DNA from: DASQPJ01 sp036268355
GTDB taxonomy: Bacteria; Actinomycetota; Actinomycetes; Sporichthyales; Sporichthyaceae
DNA: 64,000 bases
Direction: 5' to 3'
Assembly (NCBI GenBank): GCA_036268355.1
Contig: DATAUG010000184.1
Span: 1-64,000, forward strand
The stretch's first letter is position 1. Each line of letters starts with the position of its first letter. The translations under genes and the position numbers were made by a program. Of this stretch, positions 16,530 through 25,900 are shown one piece after another. The notes beneath the pieces are model-generated. The model was not told where the DNA came from and made no database searches. It saw nothing but the letters and a program-made list of their open reading frames with translations.

Positions 16530-17231
16530 CTACAGCGGTGAGAGCGGTGGTTTGTCGTCCATGACGGTGTTCACCGTGGAGCGGGCTTCGATCCATGCGG
16601 CGGAGTCCGGGCAGATCCAAGTAACCACCTCGATGGCTGAGGTGAGATCGCGGTGTAGGTCGCGGCGGAAGATCGGCTCGTGGTGGGCCGCGCGGTTGCG
16701 GACGGTCAGCAGTCGTTGTAGTCGGTCCTCGACCGCGGCCCGGCGGCGCCGGTGCTGGGCCGGTCCGGCGGGGAAGGCGCCGTGCAGGGCCGGTATCCAA
16801 AGGTCGGTGAGGTACCGGGAGGCGGCCAAGTAGCGCCAGAACCCGAGGTTCAGCTCGGCGACGACCTTGCCGTGCGGCACCGGGCCGCCGGTGCGGTTCG
16901 TTCGGTGCGCGTAGCGGCGAGCAGCGGATACGTCATCGCGGCCTTGGGTGTCCAACGGTGCGGCGTCCAACCATGACCGGCCGCCCCGCCGGGCGACGGC
17001 CCAGCGGCGAAGCTCGGTGTCCATGGCGTTGCGGACGACGACCTCGGTCATGGCGATCGTGGCCAGCACGCTCGCGGCGGCGGCGATGTTCCACTCGTAC
17101 AACCGGAATGCCGCACCTAGATCCTGATCGGCGGCGCTCAGGTAGGGCCCAAGCCGTTCGGCGGTGAGGCGTTCGCGCACCACCGCGTAGTCCCAACTCG
17201 GCGCTACCGGCGGCGGGTGATCACTTGACAC
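16530..17231 (-). CDS. Abi-like protein with HEPN-type RxxxxH motif
   Basis: This 233-residue all-helical protein follows the actinobacterial Abi-like pattern: YLSAADQDLGAAFRLYEWN near 30, a conserved EVVVRNAMDTEL near 63, HGKVVAELNLGFWRYL near 120 and RNRAAHHEP near 178-186. R178 and H183 form the RxxxxH motif of HEPN ribonucleases. Related Abi proteins block phage by aborting infection. No antitoxin gene is adjacent. It lies between an IS110 remnant and a resolvase/ParA remnant, which supports acquisition on a plasmid or transposon. Confidence 0.75.
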   Translation of the reverse strand: MSSDHPPPVAPSWDYAVVRERLTAERLGPYLSAADQDLGAAFRLYEWNIAAAASVLATIAMTEVVVRNAMDTELRRWAVARRGGRSWLDAAPLDTQGRDDVSAARRYAHRTNRTGGPVPHGKVVAELNLGFWRYLAASRYLTDLWIPALHGAFPAGPAQHRRRRAAVEDRLQRLLTVRNRAAHHEPIFRRDLHRDLTSAIEVVTWICPDSAAWIEARSTVNTVMDDKPPLSPL

Positions 17232-17327
17232 CCGAGCCTCCGGTCATAGAGTGGATACTGAAGACCCCGGAGAGATCCCTGACTACGGTCATATCGCCGG
17301 GGTTTCGCCTTTCTGGCCCCATCGTCG

Positions 17328-17762
17328 TCACGCGGTGGTGGCGACCCTGGTCCGCGAGCGGTCTAGGGCCCGGTAGACCGTAGAGCGCCCGACGGCGAAC
17401 AGCTCCTGGATCTCCGCGACGGTGTGCTCTCCGCCCCGGTACAGCCCGACCAGGTGCGCCTCCCGCTTGGCGGATAGTTTCGGTTGCTTGCCTTTGAGCC
17501 GGCCCTTGGCCTTGGCCAGCGCGAGGCCCTCGCGGGTGCGGGCCCGGATCAGGTCCGACTCGAACTCGGCGATCATCGCCAACACGGTGAACAGCAACCG
17601 GCCCACGGGGTCGGTCGGGTCGTGCACACTGCCGCCAAGGTCGAGCTTCACCGCGCGGGCGGTTAGCTCGTCGGCGATCTCGCGCGCATCCAGAACCGAA
17701 CGGGCCAGCCGGTCCAGCTTCGTCACCACCAGAGTGTCCCCGGACCGGCACGCCGCCAGCTG
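17328..17762 (-). pseudogene. Serine recombinase (resolvase/invertase), N-terminally truncated
   Basis: The preserved part runs LAACRSGDTLVVTKLDRLAR, then DPTDPVGRLLFTVLAMIAEFE, ARTREGLALAKAKGRLKG and a C-terminal HTH (HTVAEIQELFAVGRSTVYRAL). This is the classic small resolvase minus about the first 55-60 residues, including the catalytic Ser. Upstream, at about 17762-17766, the sequence switches abruptly to a ParA fragment, so a recombination or deletion junction is here. A shortened protein from GTG 17729 could still be made but would not be catalytic. Confidence 0.75.
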
Positions 17763-17765
17763 GCT

Positions 17766-17956
17766 TTGACATTGCCACCATCCCGATCACCGGGATCGAC
17801 CAACCCCCCGCATCACCCCACCGCAACAACGACCCCGGGGTCGGCGTCCACGGCCAGCACCCGCCGCCCGCCCCTGGCCAGAGCATGGGCCAAGAACGCG
17901 GCGGTCGTGGTCTTCGCCGAACCGCCCTTCATGTTCGCCACCGTCAAGATCCGCAC
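17766..17956 (-). pseudogene. ParA-family partition ATPase, truncated and frameshifted
   Basis: From GTG 17956 the frame reads VRILTVANMKGGSAKTTTAA (Walker A with Ala in place of the usual second Gly) then LARGGRRVLAVDADP. The next conserved stretch, GSLLRWGDAGGWSIPVIGM, is in another frame, consistent with one lost base at the CCCCGGGG run (about 17835-17842). The remainder of ParA is missing at the resolvase junction. It is a plasmid- or chromosome-partition remnant. Confidence 0.65.
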
Positions 17957-18114
17957 ACCCCGACGCTAAGCCGTATCCACGGGCACAACGCGGTTACACA
18001 ACGCCGGAACAACGCAATTACGCCTGGCACTCCCCACTCGAATGAATGCCTCGCGAAACCCTGGTCGGGTCGTCCAGTTCGAGACCCCGCGGTGGCGGAG
18101 GTTGGTCCGGGCGG

Positions 18115-18732
18115 TCAGGGCAGGGGCGGGTTGTTCTCGGCGAAGTACTGGTCGGAGGCGGCGTTCATGGCCGCCACGTCCGGATGGTCACGCGCCAGGG
18201 TCTTGCACCCCGCTTGGCCCTGCACCGAGTCATGTAGGCCGCCGTCTTTCGGGAACCGTCCCACGAGGTTGATGAGGGCGCCGGCCTTGCTGTCCGTCCC
18301 CGTGACCGGCGCGGCCCAGAAGCCCTCGCAGACGACCACGCGGTCGGCCTGGTCGGGATCGACGTGGCCGACGCCGCTGTCTTGGCAGGTGCAGTCATAG
18401 GACAGCGCAGCGAACTTCGCCTGGCTGATGGCGGCGAAATGGGAGGTCGCCGTGCTGTGCCGGGCGGCCGTGTACGTCCCGAACCAGGTGGTGTATCTCG
18501 GCGTGGCCGAGGTGTGGGATCGCAGGTACCCGTAGGCCTGGGTGGCGAAGTGCTGCGCCGCGTCCGCCGCCGTGGCGACCTGCTGTTGCTGGGAGGAGGA
18601 GCAGCCGGAGAAGGTCGGCTGCGGCTCGGCTGCAAGCGGTGCCGCGGCTGCAGCGCTGGCGAACCAGACCGAGGCCAGCGCCACACTCGCGCTCAGCGGC
18701 CCCCGGACGTGCACCACGGCCGTCTTCCTCAT
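18115..18732 (-). CDS. Secreted M35-like metallopeptidase homologue lacking HExxH
   Basis: The product has 205 residues with a signal peptide (cleavage after about 30-32). The body resembles the M35/peptidyl-Lys metalloendopeptidase domain: YDCTCQD, a hydrophobic strand VVVCEGFWAAP, TGTDSKAGALI, GQAGCKTLA and a C-terminal YFAENNP. In active members TDSKAG is followed by an HExxH zinc helix; here those positions read N155-L-V-G-R159, and the GTDD third-ligand motif is altered to GGLHD. The protein looks secreted but unable to bind catalytic zinc. There is no frameshift, so it may be a pseudoenzyme. The start has GGAGGA upstream. Confidence 0.65.
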   Translation of the reverse strand: MRKTAVVHVRGPLSASVALASVWFASAAAAAPLAAEPQPTFSGCSSSQQQQVATAADAAQHFATQAYGYLRSHTSATPRYTTWFGTYTAARHSTATSHFAAISQAKFAALSYDCTCQDSGVGHVDPDQADRVVVCEGFWAAPVTGTDSKAGALINLVGRFPKDGGLHDSVQGQAGCKTLARDHPDVAAMNAASDQYFAENNPPLP

Positions 18733-19439
18733 GGGACTTTCCTCCTGTCAGGGCAACCTGGCGCTGAACTGCTCGAAGTTCCTCACCACCAGCAATTACT
18801 CACCCCAGGACACCACCACTCGATTCCCCGTCCGACTCAAGCCACACCGAGACGATCCTGGTTGGCACCTGACGACACCTCAGGAGTCCCGATTACGGAA
18901 GCCGCCTGGGTTGGCTCGGGCTGCGGGGTTTGTTCGAGGGCAACCGGAGCCCGACGTAGGAGGGCGTAGGGCGGCAGCACAACCGCAGGGAGCGTAGCGA
19001 CCGGAGAGCGGGAGCCAACACCTACGGACCGTCACCGCCGCTCGCGACCGTTCACAGGACGGCGCGCTCGACTACAGGTATCTCTACAGGAAGTACTTAA
19101 ACTATAGGCAGGCACGGAAAACAGCCACTGACCTGCACCGATGGCATCCAACGCGTCACCATTTATGCGTGGACAACAGCTCTGGTGCAGACACCTTTCA
19201 CCGGCTCGCTGACGGTGATCGAGTGCGCGGTGACCGGCCCGGAGGCGTCGGCGCTGCCGCCTTCCCGGGGGCCGTCGGGCCGGTGACGCCCGACATCGCC
19301 GAATGCGAGTTCGCGGGTGCGGTGGGGCGGGCACGGGGTCGTGGCGCGCCCTGCGTGGCCCGCTGCACCGCGGGAGCTTGGGCTTTGTGGTTTGTCGAAC
19401 AGGCGACCGTATGTCCGCCCGGCCCCGCAAGGGTCCGGG
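18733..19439. other. Gene-poor stretch in mobile zone
   Basis: About 700 bases with no supported gene. Frames on both strands show no motif and poor codon bias. An AT-richer patch near 19075-19165 stands out from the surrounding GC-rich DNA. I see no RNA gene or repeat. Confidence 0.5.
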
Positions 19440-20120
19440 CTACGTGGTGTGGATCGGATCGGGGCAGGTGCCGCGTTGCCGCGGCAGACCCACGACTCCG
19501 ACAGCGAGCGCCGGGGTGCGCCCGGCCTGCGGGTGCACACCGAGTGCGGTACGGGCAGCGGCGAGGTTGGTGTTGACCCTGGCGTACTCGGCCCGCGGCA
19601 GGACCGGGGAGTCCAACAAGCGCTCACCAGCCGTGACCGACTCCGCGTGCCGGCCGGTCCAGTAGGCGGCCACGGCGTATTCGTCCAGCGCGCGCCAGGC
19701 GTACACGGCTTCCTCCACGAACAACTCACCCGCAGGCACCGGCAGCGCGATCGCCTCCCGGGCGAACAGGTATGCCAAGGCGTACTTGGCGCCGTTGAGC
19801 CGGTAGTAGCCGGCCAGGGCCACCAGCGGTTCCGCCCGACTCGGCCGGTGATGGAACGCCGCCAGGTAGGAACTCACAACCGCGGGGTCGGGATGGCCGA
19901 GTCCCTCGGCGAGAACCGCCACCTGGTAGCGGCTGTACCAGACCTCAACCGGGCAACCCCCCATCCCGGCCCGCCGCCGGAACGCCCGCAGCGCTTCGTC
20001 TCGCGCACCGGCCTCGCGGCAACTGCAAGCCAGGCCGAACACTTGCCCGGCATCGCGGGGGTCGAAGAACAGGTCGGCCTCATCCTCGATGACCGTGTCC
20101 GCAAAGTCCTCCACCACCAT
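19440..20120 (-). CDS. TPR-like protein, duplicate of a glycosyltransferase C-terminal half
   Basis: The 226-residue protein starts at ATG 20120 with GGAGGA 6-12 bases upstream. It aligns along its length with the C-terminal helical half of the GT2 protein at 39181-40287: shared VFGLA, EVWY..YQ, YLAA.HR..RAEPLVALA.YY, LFV..A.Y.WRA.DEYA.AAYW.GRH.ES, and LP...R...N...A. It lacks the GT2 catalytic domain. The pattern suggests helical repeats that bind a carrier or partner. It may be an accessory to the glycosyltransferase or a partial gene duplication. Confidence 0.65.
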   Translation of the reverse strand: MVVEDFADTVIEDEADLFFDPRDAGQVFGLACSCREAGARDEALRAFRRRAGMGGCPVEVWYSRYQVAVLAEGLGHPDPAVVSSYLAAFHHRPSRAEPLVALAGYYRLNGAKYALAYLFAREAIALPVPAGELFVEEAVYAWRALDEYAVAAYWTGRHAESVTAGERLLDSPVLPRAEYARVNTNLAAARTALGVHPQAGRTPALAVGVVGLPRQRGTCPDPIHTT

Positions 20121-20397
20121 GACCCGTCCTCCCCGTTGGATTTGCACCTCTGCACATCGCGGCGGGCGCCCTGTCCGACCGCATTTGTGGCGATTTGGAG
20201 GATCCTGCCCGCGCCGGGCCGCCGCGGTGAACCGGCTACCCCCACATGGGTGAGCCCGAGCGCCGGGGAGTGCGATCACATCGCCAATTGGGTCGGCGGG
20301 ACGGCATGGCTGCCTCGCGCGGATGCACTCGGAGGTTCGTCGACCGTCGGGCGGGGCGGTCCGGCGCCGCCACGGATGAGCCTGGCCGGTCTGCGGG

Positions 20398-20877
20398 TCA
20401 GCCGCACTCTGTCCAGGTCCAGGTCCCGGTCCCGGTCCGGGTGAAGCCGTGGTGTTCGAACAGGCGCAAGCCGCGCTGATCGCGGGAGGGCAGCATTGTC
20501 ACGACCGGACTGTCGGGGTGAACGTTGGCGGCCCACCGCACCACTGCGGCCACGCCACCGGACCCGACCCCGCGTCCGCGCGCCGATGGGCTCACCCCGA
20601 GCCAGATCAGCTCGATCGGTCCACCCGGGCACGCCGGGGCGACCGCGCAGGCCAACCCAACCGGCAGATCGTCCAGGTACAGCGCGAAGTTGCAGGCCAC
20701 CTCCCGCAGCCGGACCCGCCAGGCCGCCTCGGTATCCCTGGCACCGCTTCGTCGCACGGCCCCGAAGGCGGACACCTGTGGGGTGTCGGCCGCCGCGGCC
20801 AGCGCCAGCTCCCGCCAGACCGGCCAGTCGCCGGCACCGGTCCGACGGACCGCGATCGCCGGGGCCGATGACGCCAC
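20398..20877 (-). CDS. GNAT-family N-acetyltransferase
   Basis: From GTG 20877 there are 159 residues with a GNAT core: IAVRRTGAGDWPVWREL at the start, ELIWLGVSPSARGRGVGSGG (motif A acetyl-CoA loop, RGRGVG) near 105, and LFEHHGFTRTG at the C-terminus. An upstream in-frame extension to 21135 is low-complexity and probably not translated. The substrate is unknown. It could be a protein, antibiotic or small-molecule acetylase. Confidence 0.75.
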   Translation of the reverse strand: MASSAPAIAVRRTGAGDWPVWRELALAAAADTPQVSAFGAVRRSGARDTEAAWRVRLREVACNFALYLDDLPVGLACAVAPACPGGPIELIWLGVSPSARGRGVGSGGVAAVVRWAANVHPDSPVVTMLPSRDQRGLRLFEHHGFTRTGTGTWTWTECG

Positions 20878-21479
20878 CCGACCGAGGTCGGCGACCCGCC
20901 CGCCGGAGTCCCGACCGGCCGGCCGATCCCTGTCGCTCGCCCGCCGACGCGCGGACCGCAGACCCCGTGGCGACGAATCCAACACCCCTGCACCCGAACC
21001 GATCACCAGCACTCCCTCGGCGACCGAAAGGCCCCCGCAACCCGGACAGCACCGTCGCGAAACGCCGCGATCGCGAATGCCCGCGCCGCCCCAGCCGGCC
21101 TGCCCCGCCACCACACCTGCTCGCCCCACAGGCACAATTCTGACAGTCAGTCAGACCGGCGCCGCGACCCTCGGTAAGTGCCCGGGCGCTCGTGGCGTGC
21201 GCGTAATCCTGCACGTCCATACCCCGCTACGGCTCAACGCGGCTTAAAAACCCTCAGCGGATGTTCGCCGGGTCGAAGCCGGTTCCGCGCAGACCCCTGC
21301 CGGCGGCGTGGACATGGCCCGGCTGGGGTCGAACCGCCGCGTGTGGGGGTCGGACCGCGGCCTGGGGAGGACGCGGATCATGGAATCACGGGCGAGGGAC
21401 CCACAGCCTCGTTGTTCTGCCGGCGGGTGGCGCACCGCCCGGGCCGGGCCACCGGTTGCGGGGCGGGGGGCGTTCGGCG
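20878..21479. other. Gene-poor stretch between GNAT gene and IS3 remnant
   Basis: No supported gene. The ORFs here are GC-driven shadows. An imperfect copy of the dispersed palindrome (CTGAC-AGTCA-GTCAG) lies at 21140-21154. Confidence 0.45.
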
Positions 21480-21746
21480 AGCGCGGAGTTCAACCTGGCC
21501 GAGCCGGCGGTGTTCGGCTCGGTGCCACCGGCCGAGTGGGACGGCGGCACCCGTGCAGCCGGCGGGCTGAGCAGCGCGCAGCGCGCGGAGATGGCTCAGT
21601 TGCGCCAGGAGAATTCCCTGTTGCGTAAGGAGGTCGAAGTGCTGCGTCGCGGTTACCGCAATCAGATGGTCAGCCGGCAGGCAGCACTGGACCACCGCAA
21701 CGGCGCAGACGACCGGGATTACGGAGGGCAGGCGCTCACCGGCTGA
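21480..21746 (+). pseudogene. IS3-family OrfA remnant
   Basis: The C-terminal part reads LSSAQRAEMAQLRQENSLLR followed by KEVEVLRRG, the leucine-zipper end of IS3-type OrfA proteins. The N-terminal HTH is not visible and no OrfB follows. It is a short insertion-sequence relic, consistent with repeated insertions in this zone. Confidence 0.5.
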
Positions 21747-21964
21747 TCCACGATCGCGCCGCAAGCATCGGCCTAATCGTGGCCCGGGTGATGGACCGAC
21801 CGGCCCCTCGCGCGCGGGCCGGCGTCCAGGTCGATCACGGCCGACAGCCTTGACCACTCCGCTCCGCCGTTGGGATCGATCCGCGGTGGCCTGTTCACCT
21901 TCGCCGTGCACAATCCGTTCACCCGCTCGACTTCCGCGGGATCGATGCCCGTGGATCGGAGTTC

Positions 21965-22954
21965 GTGGTGGCACTGGTGTTCGTACTCAGCGGCGGCGGC
22001 GCGACCGGTGCCTACCAAGCCGGTGCGTTGCTCGCGTTGGCCGAGGCGGGTCTCGTCCCCGACGCGGTCGTCGGCTGCAGCGCCGGCGCCCTGAACGGCG
22101 CGTTCTACGCGGCCGATCCCACGCGGGCCCGGGCCGCTGCGCTGGTGGACTTCTGGCTCGCCCCGACCAGCCGCGCCGTGCTGGCCCCGTCCCTGCTGTC
22201 CCGGGTCCGCGGCGTGCCCAATTTCGTCCGCCACGGCGACGCGCTGCTGGACCAGCGCCCGCTGCGCGGGATGCTGTCGCGCTTCCTGGACGCGCACGAC
22301 CTGGGCGAGTTGGCCGTCCCGTTGACCGTGACCACCACCTGCCTGGACTGCGGCACCGCGGTCCACCACCGCCAGGGGCCGTTGTTGGAGACGCTGCTGG
22401 CCTCCTGCGCGCTGCCCGGCCTGCTCTCGCCGGTCAAGCTGCCCGACGGGCACCTGCACGTCGACGGCGGAGTCGTCTGCGGTGTGCCGTTGCAGCCGGC
22501 TCTGGACCGGGCCGCACAGACCGACACTGTGCTGGTCCTGGACGCCGGGCTGGCGCCGGTGACCGGACAGGCCGGCTGGTGCGCCGCCGCGGGCGCCGGG
22601 GGCGCATGCGGGCTGCCGGTGCAGCGTGTCCAGGCCTACACAGCACCCTTGGAGCGAGCCCGCAACCCCCTGGTGGACGTTGTGCTTCGCTCGTTCACGG
22701 TCGCCCGCGGCGCCGCCAACCGAGCATCCGTCCAGGCCGCATTGACCGATCCGCGGATCCGCGTGCTGCCGCACGTGGCCGATGCCTGGGCGGCCGGAAT
22801 GTTGCCGACGTTGCCCACCGGCCCGCGGGATTTCGTCCGCGCACCGGACCTGGTGAGTGCCGGCCACGCCGCGGCGCGGGCCTGGCTGGGCGCGAACGGG
22901 ACCGCGGAGCCCGGCTTGGCCGTGGCGGGCCGGAGTTCGACCGACCGTCAGTAG
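21965..22954 (+). CDS. Patatin-like phospholipase
   Basis: The product has 329 residues. The patatin oxyanion motif is SGGGATGAY at 9-17, the lipase elbow is GCSAG at 37-41 (Ser39 nucleophile), and the catalytic Asp is in HVDGGVVCG near 165, giving the Ser-Asp dyad. No signal peptide is present, so it is probably cytosolic and hydrolyses acyl esters of membrane lipids. Start is one of two tandem GTG codons at 21965/21968. It converges with the nitrate reductase gene and overlaps it by 7 bases. Confidence 0.9.
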   Translation: MVALVFVLSGGGATGAYQAGALLALAEAGLVPDAVVGCSAGALNGAFYAADPTRARAAALVDFWLAPTSRAVLAPSLLSRVRGVPNFVRHGDALLDQRPLRGMLSRFLDAHDLGELAVPLTVTTTCLDCGTAVHHRQGPLLETLLASCALPGLLSPVKLPDGHLHVDGGVVCGVPLQPALDRAAQTDTVLVLDAGLAPVTGQAGWCAAAGAGGACGLPVQRVQAYTAPLERARNPLVDVVLRSFTVARGAANRASVQAALTDPRIRVLPHVADAWAAGMLPTLPTGPRDFVRAPDLVSAGHAAARAWLGANGTAEPGLAVAGRSSTDRQ

Positions 22955-25900
22955 ACGTCCCGCAGATAACGCCGCTGCACGGTCATGTTGTGGACGTACT
23001 CGTCGGCCTCCGCGCCGGCGCGGCCCCCGTGATCGCGAACCACCTCGACCAGCGTCCGGTGCACGTCCTTGGCCATCCTGGCCGCGTCGCCGCAGACGTA
23101 GAGGTGAGCACCGGAATCGATCCAGCGCCACAACTCCGCGCCGGTCTCACGCATCAGGTCCTGGACGTAGACCTTGTGCCGCTGGTCCCGGGAGAACGCC
23201 AGCGACAGCCGGGTCAGTAGCCCGTCGGCCTGCCAGGCCTCGAGGTCCTCGCGGTACAGGTAGTCGGTCGCCGAGTGTTGCTCGCCGAAGAAGAGCCAGT
23301 TCCGCCCGCGATGGCCCAACGCTTGCCGTTCCTGGAGGAACCCGCGGAACGGCGCCACCCCGGTGCCCGGTCCGATCATGATCATCGGGGTGTCGCCGGA
23401 GGCCGGCGGACGGAACTTCGACCGCTGCACGAACACCGGTACCGGCTCGGTGCCGCTGCGGTCGGCCAGGAACGTCGAGCACACGCCGTGTCGGACCCGG
23501 CCCTCGTGCGCGTACCGCACCGCGGAGACGGTCAGGGCGACGGAATCCGGGGACAGCTTCGGGCTGCAGGAGATCGAGTACAACCGGGGCACCAGCCGGT
23601 TGAGCACCGCCATCCAGTCGGGCACCGCGGCGCGGGTCGGGTACTCGGCCAGCAGGTCCATGGCCTGTCGGCCCCACAACCACTGCTGCAGATGGATTTT
23701 GTCCTTGGGCCGCAACAACGCGGCCAGCTGCCGGTCCGGGTGGCGTTCGTTGACGAAGCGCAACAAGTCCGGGGTGATGCGGACGATGTCGAGGTGGTCC
23801 TGGGCGGCGGCGCGCAGCGGCATGGTCGGCAGGCCCGGCAGATCGACTGCGGCCTCGCCGTCCAGCGCGGCGACCTCCAGCCACTCCTCGACCACAGCCG
23901 CGTCGTTCTTGGGCCACACACCGAGCGCGTCACCCACTTCGTAGGCGAGTTCGGCACCGGGCAGGGCGAATCGGAAGGCCCGCACATCCTTGGCCGAACC
24001 CGGCGCGGTGAGGACGGTGTTGTCGACCAGCCGGCTGGGTAAGGGGTTGCGTCGGGAGAACCCATCGCTTCGTGAGGTCGCGGGGCCGGTCGGGGTGGCG
24101 CGCACCGGCGCGACGACGAAGCCCGTCGCCCGACGCGGTTGCTCCGGCGGAGCGCTCCGCAGGGCGCTTCGCAGAGCGCTTCGCAAGCAGTCCAGCCACT
24201 CCCGGGCACGGTCCGCGGCGTCCGGTTCGACGTCGACCCGCTCGAGCAGGCGGTGCGCGCCGAGCTCGGCCAGGCGGGCGTCGACGCGACGGCCATGGCC
24301 GCAGAAGTCGTGGTAGTTCGAGTCGCCGAAGGCCAGCACGGCGAAACCGGTGCGCGGCAACCGCGGGGCCGCCGGGTCATTCAGTGCCCGCCAGAACGCG
24401 TTGCCGTTGTCGGGTGCCTCGCCGTCCCCGTATGTGCTGGTGATCACGACCAGTCGCCGGACGCCGGACAGCGCGGCGATCGCGAAGGTATCCATGCCGA
24501 TCAGCTCGACGTCGCGACCGTCCCGGCGCAGCACCTCCGCGGCCTCCACGGCGAACTGCTCGGCGAAGCCGGTCTGCGAGGCCCAGGCCACCACCACCCG
24601 CGCCGACGCCTCCGGTCCGGACGGATGTGGCTGCAAGGCGTCTGACGGCCCGTCAGGCGCCGAGGCGCACTGCAGGAAGCCGGCAATCATCCCGTCGACC
24701 CAAGCCCGTTCGGCCGGCTCGAACGGCGCCGTCGTGGGCAACACCGGCGCGCCGACCCGGGCGTTGGGTTGCGCCAGTGACCAGAGATACCCGGCCAGGT
24801 AGCGCGTCTGGAGCGCATCGAACTCCGGGGCCACCAGCGGCCCGACGCCGAGCATCGCCGCGATCCGCTCGACGGCGGCCGACCTGCCGGCGTCCACCGC
24901 CGCCGGCTCCGGCGTCCGGATCGGGCGCTGCTCGACCGGCGGCGCAGCCGCAGCGGCGGGCGCGGCGACCCGGGTCAGCGCGACCGCGCAGAACTTCAAC
25001 TCCGGCTGCAGGGACTCCGGGTCGACGGCGTCGTTGGTGACCGCGTTGACGCTGAGGTACTCCCCGAAGGTGTCGTTCCAGTGGATGGGCGCCCAACAAC
25101 TGCCCGGCTGCACCCGATCGGTGAGCGCCGCGGGCAGCACCGCGCGGCCACGACGGGAGGCCACCTCGACCAGGTCGCCGTCGGTCACAACCAGTTCGGC
25201 CGCGTCGTCGGGATGGATCTCGAGGAACGGCCCCGGGTTCAGCCGGTTCAGTTTCGCCAACTTGCCGGTCTTGGTCATGGTGTGCCAGTGGTGCGGCAGG
25301 CGACCGGTGTTCAGCACGAACGGGTAGTCCCCGTCCGGCAGTTCGGCGGCGGGCAGATGCGGCCGGGCGTGGAACCTGGCACGACCGTCCGCGGTGGCGA
25401 AGGCCAGGCGCGGCCGGGTGCCGTCGTCGCGGACCACCGCGGTGCGCGAGCGCCCGTCGTTGAGGTAGCGGATCGGGTTGCGCGACCCGACATCGCCCGG
25501 GGCCGCCGGCCACTGCACCGAGGACTCTCGGAGGCGGGCATAGCTGATGCCGCGCATGTCGTAACCCGTGCCGGGGTTGGCGGCCGCTCGCAACTCCTCG
25601 AAGATCTCCTCCGCACCGCGGTAGTCGAATGCCTCGCCGTACCCGAGTTCCCGGGCGACAGCGGCGATCAGCTGCCAGTCCGGCAGGGCGTCACCGGGGG
25701 CATCCACCACTGCCTGAAGCAGCGTCAGATTCCTTTCGGAGTTGACGAACACGCCGTCCGACTCGGTCCACATCGCCGCGGGCAGCACGATGTCGGCGTA
25801 GGCGTTGGTCTCGGTGTCGACGAAGGCGTCCTGGGTGATCACCAGTTCGGCAGCCTCCAGGCCCGCGATCACCGTGCGTCGGTTGGCCATCGACGCCACC

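Noticed and set aside
19032..19430. 132-residue minus-strand ORF
   Set aside because: Arg/Pro-rich shadow with no ribosome site; codon bias changes along its length.
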